Shown piece by piece: positions 63,221 through 64,000 of a stretch of 64,000 bases of DNA (position 1 is the first letter of the stretch; each line of letters opens with the position of its first letter). Both the position numbers and the translations under genes were made by a program. Location of the stretch: assembly GCF_900156895.1 (NCBI RefSeq), contig NZ_FTPD01000009.1:21965-85964 (forward strand), read 5' to 3'. Below the pieces are notes generated by a model. That model ran no database searches. It was not told where the DNA came from and saw only the letters and a program-made list of their open reading frames with translations. This DNA comes from Mesorhizobium prunaredense. Its GTDB lineage: Bacteria; Pseudomonadota; Alphaproteobacteria; Rhizobiales; Rhizobiaceae.

Positions 63221-64000
63221 GCGGTACGCCCACAAACGACCTCCCCGTCAATGAAATGGGCCTGGTGGTGGTCGGCGCGGCCGGCCGCATGGGCCAGGCG
63301 CTGATTCGCGCCATCCACACCATACCGGGGGCACGCGTCGCCGGCGCGATCGAGCGGGCCGGCTCGCCGCATCTCGGCAAGGATGCCGGCGAACTGGCCG
63401 GCATCGGCACTATCGGCGTGGTGATCGGCGACGATCCGCTGCCGGCTTTCGCCAGGGCCGACGGCGTGCTCGATTTCACCAGCCCGGCGGCGACCGTCGA
63501 ATTCGCCGGCTATGCGGCGCAGGCGCGCATCGCCCATGTCGTCGGCACCACCGGCTGCTCGGACGACGACAATGCCAGGATCACTGCTGCGGCGCGCCAC
63601 GCGACGATCGTCAAGTCAGGCAATATGAGCCTCGGCGTCAATCTGCTGGCGGTGCTGGTGGAGCAGGCGGCGCGCGCGCTCGATGCCGACGATTTCGATA
63701 TCGAGATCCTGGAAATGCATCACCGGCACAAGGTCGATGCGCCGTCGGGCACGGCGCTGCTGCTCGGTGAAGCCGCCGCCGCTGGGCGCGGCATCGACCT
63801 TGACGGGAACAGCGTGCGGTCGCGCGACGGCCATACCGGCGTTCGAAAGACCGGCTCGATCGGCTTCGCCACGCTGCGCGGCGGTTCGGTGGTCGGCGAC
63901 CACAGTGTCGTGCTGGCCGGCACCGGCGAGCGCATCACGCTCGCCCATCACGCCGAGGACCGGGCGATCTTCGCCCGCGGCGCGGTCAAGGCCGCACTGT
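63217..64000 (+). CDS. dapB: 4-hydroxy-tetrahydrodipicolinate reductase (partial)
   Basis: The N-terminal 261 residues of DapB, a lysine/diaminopimelate pathway enzyme. The NAD(P)-binding [15 protein letters not shown] loop (about residue 20), VGTTGC and the catalytic [16 protein letters not shown] motif are present. It runs past the window end at base 64000, so the last few residues are missing. The ATG at 63217 overlaps the ABC gene's stop by 4 bp. Confidence 0.95.
   Translation, partial: MSGTPTNDLPVNEMGLVVVGAAGRMGQALIRAIHTIPGARVAGAIERAGSPHLGKDAGELAGIGTIGVVIGDDPLPAFARADGVLDFTSPAATVEFAGYAAQARIAHVVGTTGCSDDDNARITAAARHATIVKSGNMSLGVNLLAVLVEQAARALDADDFDIEILEMHHRHKVDAPSGTALLLGEAAAAGRGIDLDGNSVRSRDGHTGVRKTGSIGFATLRGGSVVGDHSVVLAGTGERITLAHHAEDRAIFARGAVKAAL

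Overview
The window is a high-GC alphaproteobacterial chromosome segment, most likely Mesorhizobium or a close Phyllobacteriaceae relative. This is inferred from the gene families (MbfA, TAXI-TRAP, CioAB, ECF42/DGPF pair), the hrcA / rph-rdgB-hemW and rsmI-yraN neighbourhoods, and the abundant paired-palindrome intergenic repeats and RIME-like mosaics. No rRNA, tRNA, CRISPR array or intact insertion sequence was seen.

Layout. 0-7 kb: a CDGSH iron-sulfur protein, three uncharacterised membrane proteins, lepA with a second displaced copy of its 3' end, a broken Tad-pilus gene, a secreted methionine-rich small protein and an exported single-Cys MsrA. 7-17 kb: a polar amino-acid ABC importer (9.4-10.2 kb binding protein, two permeases, ATPase), cyanide-insensitive bd oxidase (cioAB), a YadGH-type ABC exporter and a Tat-exported PhoX-type phosphatase. 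17-26 kb: a small DMT-like protein, a PAP2 phosphatase, Xre regulator plus SulP transporter, a CYTH/CHAD pair, and a CecR-like regulator leading an HlyD/ABC-2 exporter operon with a clear operator. 26-32.7 kb: GST, a threonine/serine dehydratase with an internal gap, an Irr-box-controlled MbfA iron exporter, NIPSNAP and monooxygenase, DUF1127, ArsR, a LigD polymerase-domain fragment and a DUF892 protein. 33-40.7 kb: a TAXI-TRAP transporter whose fused permease is broken, an ECF42 sigma factor with its DGPF/YCII partner, and cysK.

40.8-52.1 kb is a core block (hrcA divergent from rph, a VOC gene, rdgB and hemW, then rsmI-yraN) interrupted between hemW and rsmI by about 5.7 kb of accessory DNA. 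The insert holds a secreted caspase-like protein with a peptidoglycan-binding-like domain, a convergent FHA-adenylate cyclase, degenerate coding sequence, a two-gene operon of unknown function and a frameshifted phosphatase. 52.3-54.7 kb carries a membrane-anchored CadC-like regulator with TolB-like and TPR regions. 55-64 kb is housekeeping: uppP, a GST, queG, an NAD(P)-binding protein, mepA, glk, an MsbA-like ABC transporter and the start of dapB.

Points of most interest are the methionine-rich secreted peptide beside an exported MsrA (a possible oxidant-sink pair), the lepA 3'-end duplication with 40-bp perfect direct repeats around a membrane-protein gene, and the caspase / FHA-cyclase / unknown-operon island. 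Several genes (tadG-like, TRAP permease, phosphatase, ligD) look broken by small indels or truncation.
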